A DNA stretch of 64,000 bases, from positions 248,001 through 312,000 of the forward strand of contig CAWBVI010000002.1 in the NCBI GenBank assembly GCA_963792205.1, written 5' to 3'. The position numbers and the translations under genes were made by a program. Each line of letters opens with the position of its first letter. The first letter of the stretch is position 1. This document shows, piece after piece, positions 26,298-34,345 of this stretch. The notes under the pieces were generated by a model. The model was given only the letters and a program-made list of their open reading frames with translations. It was not told the DNA's origin and searched no databases. This stretch comes from DATDAH01 sp963792205. GTDB lineage: Bacteria; Actinomycetota; Acidimicrobiia; Acidimicrobiales; DATDAH01.

Positions 26298-26531
26298 TCA
26301 GTTGCTCCCCGTCCGGCCCGCCTTGATCTGGTCGAGGACGGCCTTGCAGGGCTCGCACACCGGGTAGCGGTTGGGGTCCCGGGTGGGCACGAACACGGTG
26401 CCGCACAGCGCGGTGATGGCTTCGCCGGTGACGTAGGCCCGGTTCACGTCCGCCGCGGGGGCGATGTGGGCGACCTCGGGCTCGCCCGTGTCGGTCGTGA
26501 CCGGGTCGTGGAGGGTCTCGGTCGAGCTCAT
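26298..26531 (-). CDS. DUF3039 family zinc-ribbon-like protein
   Basis: A 77-residue actinobacterial small protein. Conserved segment AITALCGTVFVPTRDPNRYP-VCEPCK carries one cysteine plus a C-x-x-C pair, likely binding a metal. Function unknown; widely conserved in Actinobacteria. ATG 26531 overlaps the upstream gene stop (ATGA), so it is the second gene of a two-gene operon. Confidence 0.82.
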   Translation of the reverse strand: MSSTETLHDPVTTDTGEPEVAHIAPAADVNRAYVTGEAITALCGTVFVPTRDPNRYPVCEPCKAVLDQIKAGRTGSN

Positions 26532-27193
26532 GGTTCCGGCTCCAGGAGGGGTTCGGGGCGGGGGCCGAACACGGGGATGGCCGCCACGACGTCACCGGGG
26601 TCGTCGACGCCCCAGGACCAGTCCCGGATCTGACCGAGGCTGCGGCGGCCGAGGAGGCCGCGTGCGAGCTCGTAGGGCTCCACGGTCAGGGCCCCGGGTG
26701 TCGGCTCGGCGGGCGCCGGGCCGAGCACGACCTCGAGCCCGTGCTCGCCGACGACGTTGGCGACGCGGTCGTGGCAGCGGGCCAGCACCCAGTCGGCCAG
26801 GTCGCCGGACCGCTCGCCCCGCCGGCCGACGGCGCCGAGCACGTCCTGATGGTGGTGCCAGAGGTCCATCAGCAGGCGGGGATCGATGTCGTCGCCGAAG
26901 TCGGCGAGGGTGTCGACGAGGGCGGGCGCCGCCGCGTCCCACTCGTCGAGGAGGGTGTCGAGGGGCCGGCCGCGGCGTTCGACGACCTGCCGGGCGGTCC
27001 ACTCGTCGGTTCCCGCGCCCTCGAACCGGCCGGCGAGGAGGTCGGTGGCCACCCCGGCCTGGTGGGCGAAGACCTCCCGGACGGTCCACTCGGGACAGGC
27101 CGGGACGGGGAGGTCGCCCTGCCCCTCGTCGAGGTCACGGCCGAGCGCGCTCATGGCCTTCTGACCCTGCGCCCAGAGGTGGATGGCGCTCAC
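26528..27193 (-). CDS. Maleylpyruvate isomerase-like (DinB/MDMPI) domain protein
   Basis: A 221-residue protein of the actinobacterial TIGR03083 group, whose members include mycothiol-dependent enzymes. N-terminal four-helix MDMPI domain: CPEWTVREVFAHQAGVATDL with the conserved metal His in FAHQAG and later DLWHHHQDV. C-terminal domain: EPYELARGLLGRRSLGQIRD. The specific reaction is unknown. GTG 27193 fits a -10 box on the minus strand 7 bases upstream. Confidence 0.78.
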   Translation of the reverse strand: MSAIHLWAQGQKAMSALGRDLDEGQGDLPVPACPEWTVREVFAHQAGVATDLLAGRFEGAGTDEWTARQVVERRGRPLDTLLDEWDAAAPALVDTLADFGDDIDPRLLMDLWHHHQDVLGAVGRRGERSGDLADWVLARCHDRVANVVGEHGLEVVLGPAPAEPTPGALTVEPYELARGLLGRRSLGQIRDWSWGVDDPGDVVAAIPVFGPRPEPLLEPEP

Positions 27194-27200
27194 CGACCTC

Positions 27201-27210
27201 ACCCTAGGGT
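27201..27210. promoter_or_regulatory. Symmetric -10 element ACCCTAGGGT serving two divergent genes
   Basis: The 10-base perfect palindrome places TAGGGT on each strand. On the plus strand it ends 8 bases before GTG 27219 (EamA); on the minus strand 7 bases before GTG 27193 (MDMPI). Both genes lack ribosome sites, so a bidirectional leaderless promoter is the simplest reading. Confidence 0.5.
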
Positions 27211-27218
27211 GCTCCGCC

Positions 27219-28076
27219 GTGGTGGCGGTCCTGCTCGGTCTCCTCGTCTCGGTCACCTTCTCCTGCGCGGACTTCCTCGGCGGTTTGGCGTCCCGCCGGA
27301 CCGATCCGTGGCTGGTCGTCTTCGGCAACCAGGCCATCGGCCTCGCGCCGCTCCTCGTCTACCTGGTGCTCCTGACCGACGGTGGGCCGACGGGTCACGA
27401 CGTGGCCCTGAGCGTCCTGGCCGGCCTCGCGTCGGTGATCGGGCTGGGGCTCCTCTTCGGCGGGTTCGCCGTCGGGCGCATGGCGGTGGTGGCGCCGGTG
27501 AGTGCCGGCGTCGGTGGGGTGGTGCCGATCGCGTGGGGCCTGCTCCAGGGCGAGCGCCCCGGCGTGATCGGGCTGGTGGGCGCCGCCGTCACCCTCGGCG
27601 CCGCCGTCGTGCTGGCCCGGACCGAAGCCCCGGCCGCCGACACCGACGCCCCCGCCGAGTGCGACGACCGGCGGGCCAGCTTCATGGCGGTCGGCGCCGG
27701 ATTGGCCTTCGGCGTGATCCTGATCGCCCTCTCCGAGACCCGCGAGGCGGCGGGCCTCTGGCCGCCGGTGATCGCCCACTTCGTCGCCATCCCGACCCTG
27801 GCCGCCGGCTTGGCGCTCACCCGGCGCCCCTTCGTCCCCCCGGTCGAGGCCCGGCGCCCGATGGTGGCCAGCGGCTTCTTCGACGCCACGGCTGTCGCCC
27901 TCCTGATGGTCGCCCTCCGCCAGGACCTGGTGTCCCTCGTCGCCCCCGCCGCCAACCTCTACCCGGCGGGCACCGTCCTGCTCGCCGCCCTCGTCCTCGG
28001 CGAACGCCTCCGCCTCGTGCAGATCATCGCCCTCGCCGCCGCCATGGTCGGCCTGGTCATGCTCGCCGTCAGCTGA
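27219..28076 (+). CDS. EamA/DMT-family transporter
   Basis: A 285-residue drug/metabolite transporter with ten predicted helices in two EamA halves. N-terminus VAVLLGLLVSVTFSCADFLGG, GFAVGRMAVVAPVSAGVGG, and the second-half LVSLVAPAANLYPAGTVLLA with GERLRLVQIIALAAAMVGLV are typical. The central cytoplasmic loop is Ala/Asp-rich. GTG 27219 is chosen over ATG 27183 because the -10 box lies between them. Substrate unknown. Confidence 0.85.
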   Translation: MVAVLLGLLVSVTFSCADFLGGLASRRTDPWLVVFGNQAIGLAPLLVYLVLLTDGGPTGHDVALSVLAGLASVIGLGLLFGGFAVGRMAVVAPVSAGVGGVVPIAWGLLQGERPGVIGLVGAAVTLGAAVVLARTEAPAADTDAPAECDDRRASFMAVGAGLAFGVILIALSETREAAGLWPPVIAHFVAIPTLAAGLALTRRPFVPPVEARRPMVASGFFDATAVALLMVALRQDLVSLVAPAANLYPAGTVLLAALVLGERLRLVQIIALAAAMVGLVMLAVS

Positions 28077-28082
28077 GTTCGT

Positions 28083-28105
28083 CTCGGCAACCAGAGGTTG
28101 CCGAG
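28083..28105. terminator. Hairpin after the EamA gene (10-pair stem)
   Basis: CTCGGCAACC-AGA-GGTTGCCGAG, a perfect stem starting 6 bases after the stop. No T-tract follows. It lies between convergent genes and could serve both directions. Confidence 0.55.
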
Positions 28106-28118
28106 CCGGCTTGATCGA

Positions 28119-28133
28119 GCGGCCTTCGGCCGC
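28119..28133. terminator. Hairpin GCGGCC-TTC-GGCCGC
   Basis: Perfect 6-pair stem, second of three hairpins in the convergent intergenic 28077-28229. Confidence 0.4.
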
Positions 28134-28143
28134 GCTGATTTCT

Positions 28144-28175
28144 CTGGTCGGACCGAGCAAGTCGGATCCGACCAG
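28144..28175. terminator. Hairpin after the LLM oxidoreductase gene (9-pair stem)
   Basis: Arms CTGGTCGGA and TCCGACCAG with a 14-base loop; the alternative inner palindrome GTCGGATCCGAC is also perfect. It lies 54 bases beyond the minus-strand stop at 28230. Confidence 0.45.
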
Positions 28176-28229
28176 GTCGAGGGGGCCGGGAGGACCCGCC
28201 CCCTCGAGCTCCCCCGAAGCTCAGCGAGC

Positions 28230-29102
28230 TCAGACGCGTTGAATGACCTGGTCGGCGAACTGGTTGATCGCGGTGACCTTGTCGGCGAGGGGCTGGGTGT
28301 CGGGGCCGGGCTGGTAGGCGTCGCGGAAGCCGACGATGGCGTCGGTGACCCCGAGGTCCTCGAGGCGGCGGACCCCGTCGACGCTCCAGGCGTCGAAGCT
28401 GATGACGTGGACCTCGAAGGGCAGGTGATCCCGCTCGTTCTCCTTGCGCAGCTCGGCCAGGCGGTCGAGGCACCGGGTCAGCTCGTCGGGATCACCGCCG
28501 GCGTGCATCCAGCCGTCGCCCATGCGGGCGGCCCGTCGCAGCGCCGGCTCGGTGTGGCCGCCGATCAGCAGCGGCACGGGCTCGGTCGGCGTCGGGCTCA
28601 TCTTGACCGACTGCAGCTGGAAGATCTCGCCCTCGTAGGCGAAGTAGCCGGGTGAGGTGAGGCCGCGGATGATGTCGAGCATCTCGTCCATGCGCTTGCC
28701 CCGCCGCTCCCACGGCACGTCGCAGATGTCGTAGTCCTCGGGCCAGGGGCTCGTCCCCACCCCGAACCCGAACCGGTTCCCAGTCAGGACCGCCACCGAG
28801 GCGGCCTGCTTGGCCACCAGCACCGGGTGGCGGATCGGCAGCTTGACCACGAAGGTCGTGAACCGCAGCGTCTCGGTCACCGCTCCCATGGCCGGGATCA
28901 GGCTGAAGGGCTCGATGAAGGGCTTGTCCTCGAGGAAGGTCCGGCTCCCGTCGGGGGTGTACGGGTACGTCGAGTCCGAGACCTCGGGGTAGCAGATGCT
29001 GTCGGGCACGATGAACGAGGCGTACCCGGCGGCCTCGACCGCACGAGCGAGGGGCAGGTAGTTGGCGGGATCGGTCATCGACTCCGCGTAGGAGAACCGC
29101 AT
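28230..29102 (-). CDS. LLM-class (luciferase-like) F420-dependent oxidoreductase
   Basis: A 290-residue TIM-barrel flavin/F420 enzyme. MRFSYAESMTDPANYLPLAR opens the barrel; later PIRHPVLVAKQAASVAVLTG, GNRFGFGVGTSPWPEDYDIC, PVPLLIGGHTEPALRRAARM and GDGWMHAG follow the family order. The group uses reduced F420 or FMN to act on aliphatic or cyclic substrates; the reaction cannot be specified. Twelve bases separate its start from the upstream GNAT stop. Confidence 0.88.
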   Translation of the reverse strand: MRFSYAESMTDPANYLPLARAVEAAGYASFIVPDSICYPEVSDSTYPYTPDGSRTFLEDKPFIEPFSLIPAMGAVTETLRFTTFVVKLPIRHPVLVAKQAASVAVLTGNRFGFGVGTSPWPEDYDICDVPWERRGKRMDEMLDIIRGLTSPGYFAYEGEIFQLQSVKMSPTPTEPVPLLIGGHTEPALRRAARMGDGWMHAGGDPDELTRCLDRLAELRKENERDHLPFEVHVISFDAWSVDGVRRLEDLGVTDAIVGFRDAYQPGPDTQPLADKVTAINQFADQVIQRV

Positions 29103-29113
29103 GGGCCAGAGGT

Positions 29114-29917
29114 CTAGCCGTCCTCCACCGGCCGGAACCACATGCTCATGCGGGTCAGGCGCAGGTAGCCCATCCGTTCGTAGACCGGCTGGCCCGGGTC
29201 GCTGGCGATCAGGACTGCGGGGAGCTCGGGGTCGGCGAGGGTGGCGGCCCAGGTCAGCTCGGCGCCGTAACCCTTGCCCCGGGTGTCCTCGTAGACGCTG
29301 ATCCACTCGACGTCGTTGGTGCCGTGGCCGACGTAGACCCCGGCCGTGCCCACGGGTCGGTCGCCGTCGAAGCCCACCCAGAACCGGAGCCCGTCGACCT
29401 CGAGGACGCCGGGGTCGGCCAAGGCGCTCTGGCCACCGGGGATCGGGTAGGCCTCGGCGATCGTCGTGAAGAAGGTGGCCAGCTCGTTCACGTCGGTGAC
29501 CGCCCGCACGTCGAGGTCCTGACCGTGGCGATCGGCGGGCGGCGGGCCGGCCGGGCGGATCATGAACGGGGGATGGCCCACCAGCTGGATGCCGAGGTCG
29601 CCGGCGCCGGGGATGGGCCAGGCCGAGAGGATGATGAACGGCCGGTCGTCCGGGAACCACCGGAGGGCGTCGGCCACCGCGGCGCGGGCCTCATCGGCCG
29701 CCAGGGGGTGGCGAACGGTCACGAGGTTGTCGAAGAAGAGCGGTGAGCCCGTGTCCACGAGGGAGAGGGCATCGGTCCGCTCGACCCGGCCGCCGACGGC
29801 GTTGGCGATGCCTTCGGAGCGGTCCATGGTCGCGAGCACGTAAGCCCGCAGGAGGGAGTCCGCCGCGGGCACATCGTCCTCCCACCCCGTCGTCAGGTGC
29901 TCGGTCTCGTCGCTCAT
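29114..29917 (-). CDS. GNAT family N-acetyltransferase
   Basis: A 267-residue protein with an N-terminal half lacking clear motifs and a C-terminal GNAT domain: ADVNELATFFTTIAEAYP-like start, WISVYEDTRGKGYGAELTWA (acetyl-CoA loop R-G-K-G-Y-G) and SDPGQPVYERMGYLRL. Acceptor unknown. ATG 29917 overlaps the upstream gene stop (ATGA). Confidence 0.82.
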   Translation of the reverse strand: MSDETEHLTTGWEDDVPAADSLLRAYVLATMDRSEGIANAVGGRVERTDALSLVDTGSPLFFDNLVTVRHPLAADEARAAVADALRWFPDDRPFIILSAWPIPGAGDLGIQLVGHPPFMIRPAGPPPADRHGQDLDVRAVTDVNELATFFTTIAEAYPIPGGQSALADPGVLEVDGLRFWVGFDGDRPVGTAGVYVGHGTNDVEWISVYEDTRGKGYGAELTWAATLADPELPAVLIASDPGQPVYERMGYLRLTRMSMWFRPVEDG

Positions 29918-30240
29918 CGCCCGCCCACCTCCTCCAGCAGGCGCTCGCCCTCGAGCGCCAGATCGGCCAGCAGGGCCTCGGCCTCGTCCCCCTCGGCGGT
30001 CGTCCCGGCGGACCACGCCACGTGGCACTCGGGTCCGTCGTCCCGCAGGGCCACCGTCGTCTCGCACCGCTCCACGCCGGGAACCGCCCGCCGGCGGACG
30101 TGGCGCCACGGCGGCTCGACCGACAGGTCACCGTCGTCGGCGCCGAGCACGCTGACGAGGCGGTCCCAGGTGGCTTCCCGGGTGGCCTGGACGTGGCGCT
30201 CGCGCATCACCGTCCGCCACGGCACCGGGGTGGGCGTCAT
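29914..30240 (-). CDS. Hypothetical protein (108 aa), possible SRPBCC-like
   Basis: Small soluble protein: RHVQATREATWDRLVSVLG, a strand-rich middle (VERCETTVALRDDGPECHVAW) and a C-terminal helix (DEAEALLADLALEGERLLEE). The helix-strand-helix pattern is reminiscent of a short START/SRPBCC domain but the assignment is weak. Translationally coupled to the GNAT gene. Confidence 0.55.
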   Translation of the reverse strand: MTPTPVPWRTVMRERHVQATREATWDRLVSVLGADDGDLSVEPPWRHVRRRAVPGVERCETTVALRDDGPECHVAWSAGTTAEGDEAEALLADLALEGERLLEEVGGR

Positions 30241-30264
30241 CGGGGCGAGCGTACGCTCGCCCCC

Positions 30265-30741
30265 GTGGCGGAGTCGGGCCCGGTGACCGAGCTGAGGTTC
30301 AGCGTGCCCGAGCGCGGCCAGGTGCTCGACCAGATGGCGATGCTGGCCGACGGCTCGGGCTGGTTGGTCCTCGACCCCGCCGTGGCCGAAGAGGACCTCC
30401 CGCCGTCGTCCGTGTTCGGCACCCTGTTCACGGCGAAGGGGCCCGAGGCGCCCGAGCTGTCGTGGGTCCCGGGCGAGCGGGGCGGGCGGCGACCCGAACC
30501 GCTCGCCGTCGGCATCCGCCACGCCGCCGGCCCGAAGGCGCGCCGCCGGCTCGAGGCGGCTGGTCACCCGGTCCCCGACGGCTGGTACGTCGTGCAGGAC
30601 AACCCCCGGCGCGGCCTGGTGGCCCAGGTGCCGGACACCGAGGCCCACGAGCGGGTGCTGGAGTGGCTGCTGATGGCGGCGGCCCACCTGGCCACCGTCC
30701 CCCTCACCGGGGAGTGGCGAGCCCGCGTGTACCGCCGCTGA
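30265..30741 (+). CDS. Hypothetical protein (158 aa)
   Basis: No family recognised. Soluble, one predicted alpha/beta domain: TELRFSVPERGQVLDQMAML, GWLVLDPAVAEEDLPPSSVF, HPVPDGWYVVQDNPRRGLVA, EWLLMAAAHLATVPLTGEW. GTG 30265 or GTG 30283 could be the start. Divergent from the 29914-30240 gene. Confidence 0.55.
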   Translation: MAESGPVTELRFSVPERGQVLDQMAMLADGSGWLVLDPAVAEEDLPPSSVFGTLFTAKGPEAPELSWVPGERGGRRPEPLAVGIRHAAGPKARRRLEAAGHPVPDGWYVVQDNPRRGLVAQVPDTEAHERVLEWLLMAAAHLATVPLTGEWRARVYRR

Positions 30742-30745
30742 CGGC

Positions 30746-30751
30746 TAGACC
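30746..30751 (+). promoter_or_regulatory. Candidate leaderless -10 box (TAGACC)
   Basis: GCTAGACC then 7 bases to ATG 30759. The same octamer and spacing precede the gene at 31722. Confidence 0.4.
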
Positions 30752-30758
30752 AGCGGCC

Positions 30759-31646
30759 ATGTCCGACGAGATGGCCATGGTGCTCGAGATCCTCCGGGCC
30801 GCCCCCGACAACGACGGTGCCCCCATCGAACAGCGCCGGGCCGACATGGACAGCCTGGCCGGGGCGGCACCCATGGTCGAGGGGACCGAGGTGGAGCCGG
30901 TCGACGTCGAAGGCGTGCCCTGCGAGTGGTTGCGGCCTCCCGGCGGGGCCGACGACGCCGCGCTCGTCTACCTCCACGGTGGCGGCTACTGCGTTGGCTC
31001 GCTCGTGAGCCACAAGCCGATGGCCAGCAAGGTGGGCGCCGCCGCCGGCCTGCCCGTGCTGCTCGTGGACTACCGGCTCGCCCCCGAGCACCAGTTCCCC
31101 GCCGCGGTCGACGACGCGAGGGCCGTGTTCCGAGCGCTGGTGGCCGAGGGCTTCGCGCCGGAGCGGATCGCCATCGCCGGCGACTCGGCCGGGGGCGGCC
31201 TGACCCTGGCGACGCTCCTGGCGCTGCGAGAGGGGGGCGACCCCCTCCCGGCGGCGGCCGCGGCCTTGTCGCCGTGGACCGACCTGACCCTGGGCGAGGC
31301 CTCGGTCGACGCCAACCGCGACACCGACCCCATGCTCAACCGCGACCGGCTGCGGACCTACGCCGACTGGTACCTCGGCGACCAGGACCCCCGTCAGCCG
31401 CTGGCATCGCCCCGCTTCGCCGACCTCAGCAGCCTCCCGCCGGTCCTGCTCCACGCCGCGACCGAGGAGGTCCTGCTCGATGACGCCCGGCTGGTGGCCG
31501 AGGCCATCGAGGCCGCCGGGGGCACGGTCGAGTACGAGGCCTGGCCCGGGGTCTTCCACGTGTGGCACGCCACCGCCGGCCTCACCCCCGAAGCCGACGA
31601 CGCCGTCGCCGCCGTCGGCCGGTTCCTCCGCACCCACCTCGGTTGA
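30759..31646 (+). CDS. Alpha/beta hydrolase, hormone-sensitive-lipase (HSL) type esterase
   Basis: A 295-residue esterase/lipase of family IV. Oxyanion motif YLHGGGYCVGS, VDYRLAPEHQFPAAVDDA, nucleophile elbow AGDSAGGGL (Ser), acid in the VLLHAATEEVLLDDARLVA segment and catalytic His in VFHVWHATAG. Cytoplasmic, no signal peptide. It probably hydrolyses short-chain acyl esters; the substrate is unknown. Confidence 0.9.
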   Translation: MSDEMAMVLEILRAAPDNDGAPIEQRRADMDSLAGAAPMVEGTEVEPVDVEGVPCEWLRPPGGADDAALVYLHGGGYCVGSLVSHKPMASKVGAAAGLPVLLVDYRLAPEHQFPAAVDDARAVFRALVAEGFAPERIAIAGDSAGGGLTLATLLALREGGDPLPAAAAALSPWTDLTLGEASVDANRDTDPMLNRDRLRTYADWYLGDQDPRQPLASPRFADLSSLPPVLLHAATEEVLLDDARLVAEAIEAAGGTVEYEAWPGVFHVWHATAGLTPEADDAVAAVGRFLRTHLG

Positions 31647-31708
31647 GCTCCTGCAGCTGGCGGCCGCGCCGGAGTGTAGGAGTGGCCGTTCGGGGCGGAT
31701 GGCCGTGC

Positions 31709-31714
31709 TAGACC
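31709..31714 (+). promoter_or_regulatory. Candidate leaderless -10 box (TAGACC)
   Basis: GCTAGACC followed by 7 bases and ATG 31722. Confidence 0.4.
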
Positions 31715-31721
31715 GCCGACC

Positions 31722-32819
31722 ATGGTCATCGCTTCGACACGCGACCCGGCGGTCCTCCGTGACCAGCTCACCGACTGGTTCCGTCACACCCTGTCCGGCG
31801 ACGCCGATCCCGAGGTCTCCGAGGTCCGCTCGCCGTCCGGCACGGGCATGTCGTCGGAGACCCTGCTCTTCGACGTGACGGCCGGCACCGGGAGCGAGCG
31901 GCGCACGACCGGCTACGCGGCCCGTCTGGCGCCGGCGGAGGCCGACCACCCCGTCTTCCCCAGCTACGACCTGGAGCTCCAGTTCCGCTGCCTCCGGCTG
32001 GTCAGGGAGTACAGCGCCGTACCGGTGCCCGCCGCCCCGTGGTGGGAGCCCGACCCGGGCCCGCTCGGATCCCCCTTCTTCGTGATGGAGCGGGTCGACG
32101 GGGTGGTGGCGTCGGACAACCCGCCGTACGTGTTCGGCGGCTGGGTGGTCGACCACGGTCCCGAGGGGCGCCGGCGCCTCGAGGACGGCGTCATCGACGT
32201 CCTCGTCGGCCTCCACGCCATCGACATCGGAGCCGCCGACACGGCCTTCCTCGACCGGCCCGAGTACGGGAAGACCCCCCTCGACCAGCACCTGGGCTAC
32301 CAGCGCTGGTACTACGACTGGGCCCGCGGGGACCGGCAGTTCACCCAGATCGACCGGGCCTTCGCCTGGTTGGAGGCCAACCGGCCCGAGGACGAGGGCC
32401 CGACCGTCCTCAACTGGGGCGACGCCCGCCTGGGCAACACCATGTTCCGCGACGACGTACCCGTCGCGGTGCTCGACTGGGAGATGGCCGCGCTGGGCGC
32501 CCCCGAGGTCGACCTGGCCTGGGCGGTGCACCTGCACGACTTCTTCAACGACCTGGCCGTCCGCTTCGAGATGGACCCGCTGGAGGACTTCTTCCGGCGG
32601 GACCGGGTGATCGCGGCCTACGAGGAGCGGTCGGGGCGGCAGGTCCGCCACTACGACTACTACGACGTCTTCGCCGCCATCCGCTACGCGATCGTCAGCA
32701 TCCGCACGGGCGAGACCTCGGTGGCCACCGGCACCATCGAGGAGCCCGACCACCACGACGGCCTCATCATGAACGGCCCCCTGCTGGAGGCCATGCTGGA
32801 CCGCCTGGGGGCGCCGTAG
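31722..32819 (+). CDS. Aminoglycoside-phosphotransferase-like (ACAD10-type) kinase
   Basis: A 365-residue APH-fold protein of the group associated with acyl-CoA metabolism. Catalytic loop LNWGDARLGNTMF (Asp base and Asn; the usual His is Asn) and metal-binding VLDWEMAALGAPEVDLAW are clear; N-lobe DVTAGTGSERRTTGYAARLA carries nucleotide-binding strands. Homologues phosphorylate hydroxyacyl-CoAs in some systems. Its place next to an esterase, LLM enzymes and hydratases fits a catabolic role. Confidence 0.85.
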   Translation: MVIASTRDPAVLRDQLTDWFRHTLSGDADPEVSEVRSPSGTGMSSETLLFDVTAGTGSERRTTGYAARLAPAEADHPVFPSYDLELQFRCLRLVREYSAVPVPAAPWWEPDPGPLGSPFFVMERVDGVVASDNPPYVFGGWVVDHGPEGRRRLEDGVIDVLVGLHAIDIGAADTAFLDRPEYGKTPLDQHLGYQRWYYDWARGDRQFTQIDRAFAWLEANRPEDEGPTVLNWGDARLGNTMFRDDVPVAVLDWEMAALGAPEVDLAWAVHLHDFFNDLAVRFEMDPLEDFFRRDRVIAAYEERSGRQVRHYDYYDVFAAIRYAIVSIRTGETSVATGTIEEPDHHDGLIMNGPLLEAMLDRLGAP

Positions 32820-32838
32820 CGCCCCCAGGCGCAGGTCC

Positions 32839-33333
32839 TCAGCAGTGGACGACGACGGTGAACCCGGAACCGGCGGGGAACTCGGCGGCGGCACCCACGG
32901 AGTTGGCGTAGTTCACGTTGAGCGAGTTGGTCCCGGCCGGCCGCACGCTGATCTCGCCTGGCGGCGGGGCACCGCTGCTGTTCAGATCGTTGAGCGTCGC
33001 CGTCCAGCCGCAGTTGTTGAGCGCCATGGAGAAGTTCACGTTGACCGAGCCGTTGCCGGTGTCCGACACGTTCGTGGCGCCCCGGTGCCGGAGGATCGCG
33101 GGAATGCCGTCCGCGTCGACCCGGGCCCAGCGAGGCCGCACGCTCGGCGCCAGGTCGGCCGGCCCGACCGCCCCACCCCGGATGTCGACGGACTTGACCG
33201 CGTTGTCGATGATGTCGCCGGAATCGACCGTGTTCTGCCCGGGAAGCGCGTACGCCACACCACCGAGGGCGAAGAACAGCGCGACGAATCCGACGATGTT
33301 GGAGCGCAGGAAGCGCCCGAGACGACCCACCAT
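32839..33333 (-). CDS. Secreted or membrane-anchored protein with N-terminal span
   Basis: A 164-residue protein: RFLRSNIVGFVALFFALGGV is a signal/anchor helix followed by AYALPGQNTVDSGDIIDNAV, a start seen in many actinobacterial surface proteins, and a beta-rich Asn-rich domain with two cysteines (NNCGW and final VVHC). GGAGG lies 9 bases before ATG 33333. Function unknown. Confidence 0.72.
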   Translation of the reverse strand: MVGRLGRFLRSNIVGFVALFFALGGVAYALPGQNTVDSGDIIDNAVKSVDIRGGAVGPADLAPSVRPRWARVDADGIPAILRHRGATNVSDTGNGSVNVNFSMALNNCGWTATLNDLNSSGAPPPGEISVRPAGTNSLNVNYANSVGAAAEFPAGSGFTVVVHC

Positions 33334-33449
33334 GTGACACCACCTCCATGGACCGGAAGCCCGTCCCCCGTGCCGGCGGTGATCGTAGGGTCCAGGCGGC
33401 CGGCCGTCCGAACCGCGGGCCATACTCCTGCTCCGACCAGGGGGTACCG

Positions 33450-34343
33450 ATGGACATCGCGATCTTCACGCAGACCGACACCGTGGACGCGTTCGTCACC
33501 AATGCCCGGCGAGCGGCCGACGACGGCTTCGGCGCGTGCTGGACGTCGCAGATCTTCAGCCTCGATGCCCTCACCGCCATCGCGGTGGCGTCGCAGGAGG
33601 TGGAAGGGATCCGCTTCGGGACCGGCGTCGTGCCCATCCAGGCCCGGCACCCGATGATGCTGGCCGGCCAGGCCCTCACCGTGAGCCAGGTCAGCGGCGG
33701 GCGGCTCGACCTCGGCATCGGCCTCTCGCACCAGCTGGTGATCGAGGGCATGTGGGGGATGACCTGGGACAAGCCGGTCCGGCAGATGCGCGAGTACCTC
33801 GAGGCCCTCGTTCCGTTGCTCCGGGGCGAGGATCCGCACTTCGGCGGCGAGACGGTGACGGCCCGGGGAGCCGTGGGCGTGGCCGCCGACCCGCCGCCGG
33901 TGCTGGTGGCCGCCCTGGGCACCCAGATGCTGAAGGTCACCGGTCGCCTGGCCGACGGCACGGTCACCTGGATGACCGGCCCCAAGACGCTGGCCGACCA
34001 CACCGTGCCCACGATCCGCGCCGCGGCCGAGGAGGCGGGCCGGCCCGAGCCCCGGATCGTGGCCGCCATGCCCATCTGCGTCACCGACGACGAAGCCGGC
34101 ATGCGGGCCCGGGCGGCCGAGGAGCTGGTGATGTACGGGATGCTCCCGTCTTACCGGGCGATGCTCGACCGGGAGGGCCTCGAGGGACCGGGCGACCTGG
34201 CCATCGTGGGCACGGCCGACCAGGTGGCCGAAGGGGTGAGCGAGCTGGCCGACGCCGGCGTGACCACCTTCGCCGCGGCCGAGTTCGGCGACCACGACGA
34301 CCTCGTCGCCACCCGGGAGCTGCTCAAGCAGCTCAACGGCTGA
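33450..34343 (+). CDS. LLM-class F420-dependent oxidoreductase (TIGR03564-like)
   Basis: A 297-residue luciferase-like enzyme: MDIAIFTQTDTVDAFVTNAR, IRFGTGVVPIQARHPMMLAG, GGRLDLGIGLSHQLVIEGMW, a long PVLVAALGTQMLKVTGRLAD strand-helix, and the C-terminal TTFAAAEFGDHDD. The sequence runs two bases short of the next gene start, so it forms an operon with the enoyl-CoA hydratase. Confidence 0.87.
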   Translation: MDIAIFTQTDTVDAFVTNARRAADDGFGACWTSQIFSLDALTAIAVASQEVEGIRFGTGVVPIQARHPMMLAGQALTVSQVSGGRLDLGIGLSHQLVIEGMWGMTWDKPVRQMREYLEALVPLLRGEDPHFGGETVTARGAVGVAADPPPVLVAALGTQMLKVTGRLADGTVTWMTGPKTLADHTVPTIRAAAEEAGRPEPRIVAAMPICVTDDEAGMRARAAEELVMYGMLPSYRAMLDREGLEGPGDLAIVGTADQVAEGVSELADAGVTTFAAAEFGDHDDLVATRELLKQLNG

Positions 34344-34345
34344 CC

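Noticed and set aside
30564..32894. 776-codon minus-strand open frame
   Set aside because: It is antisense to the esterase and APH-like genes, whose motifs are intact on the plus strand.
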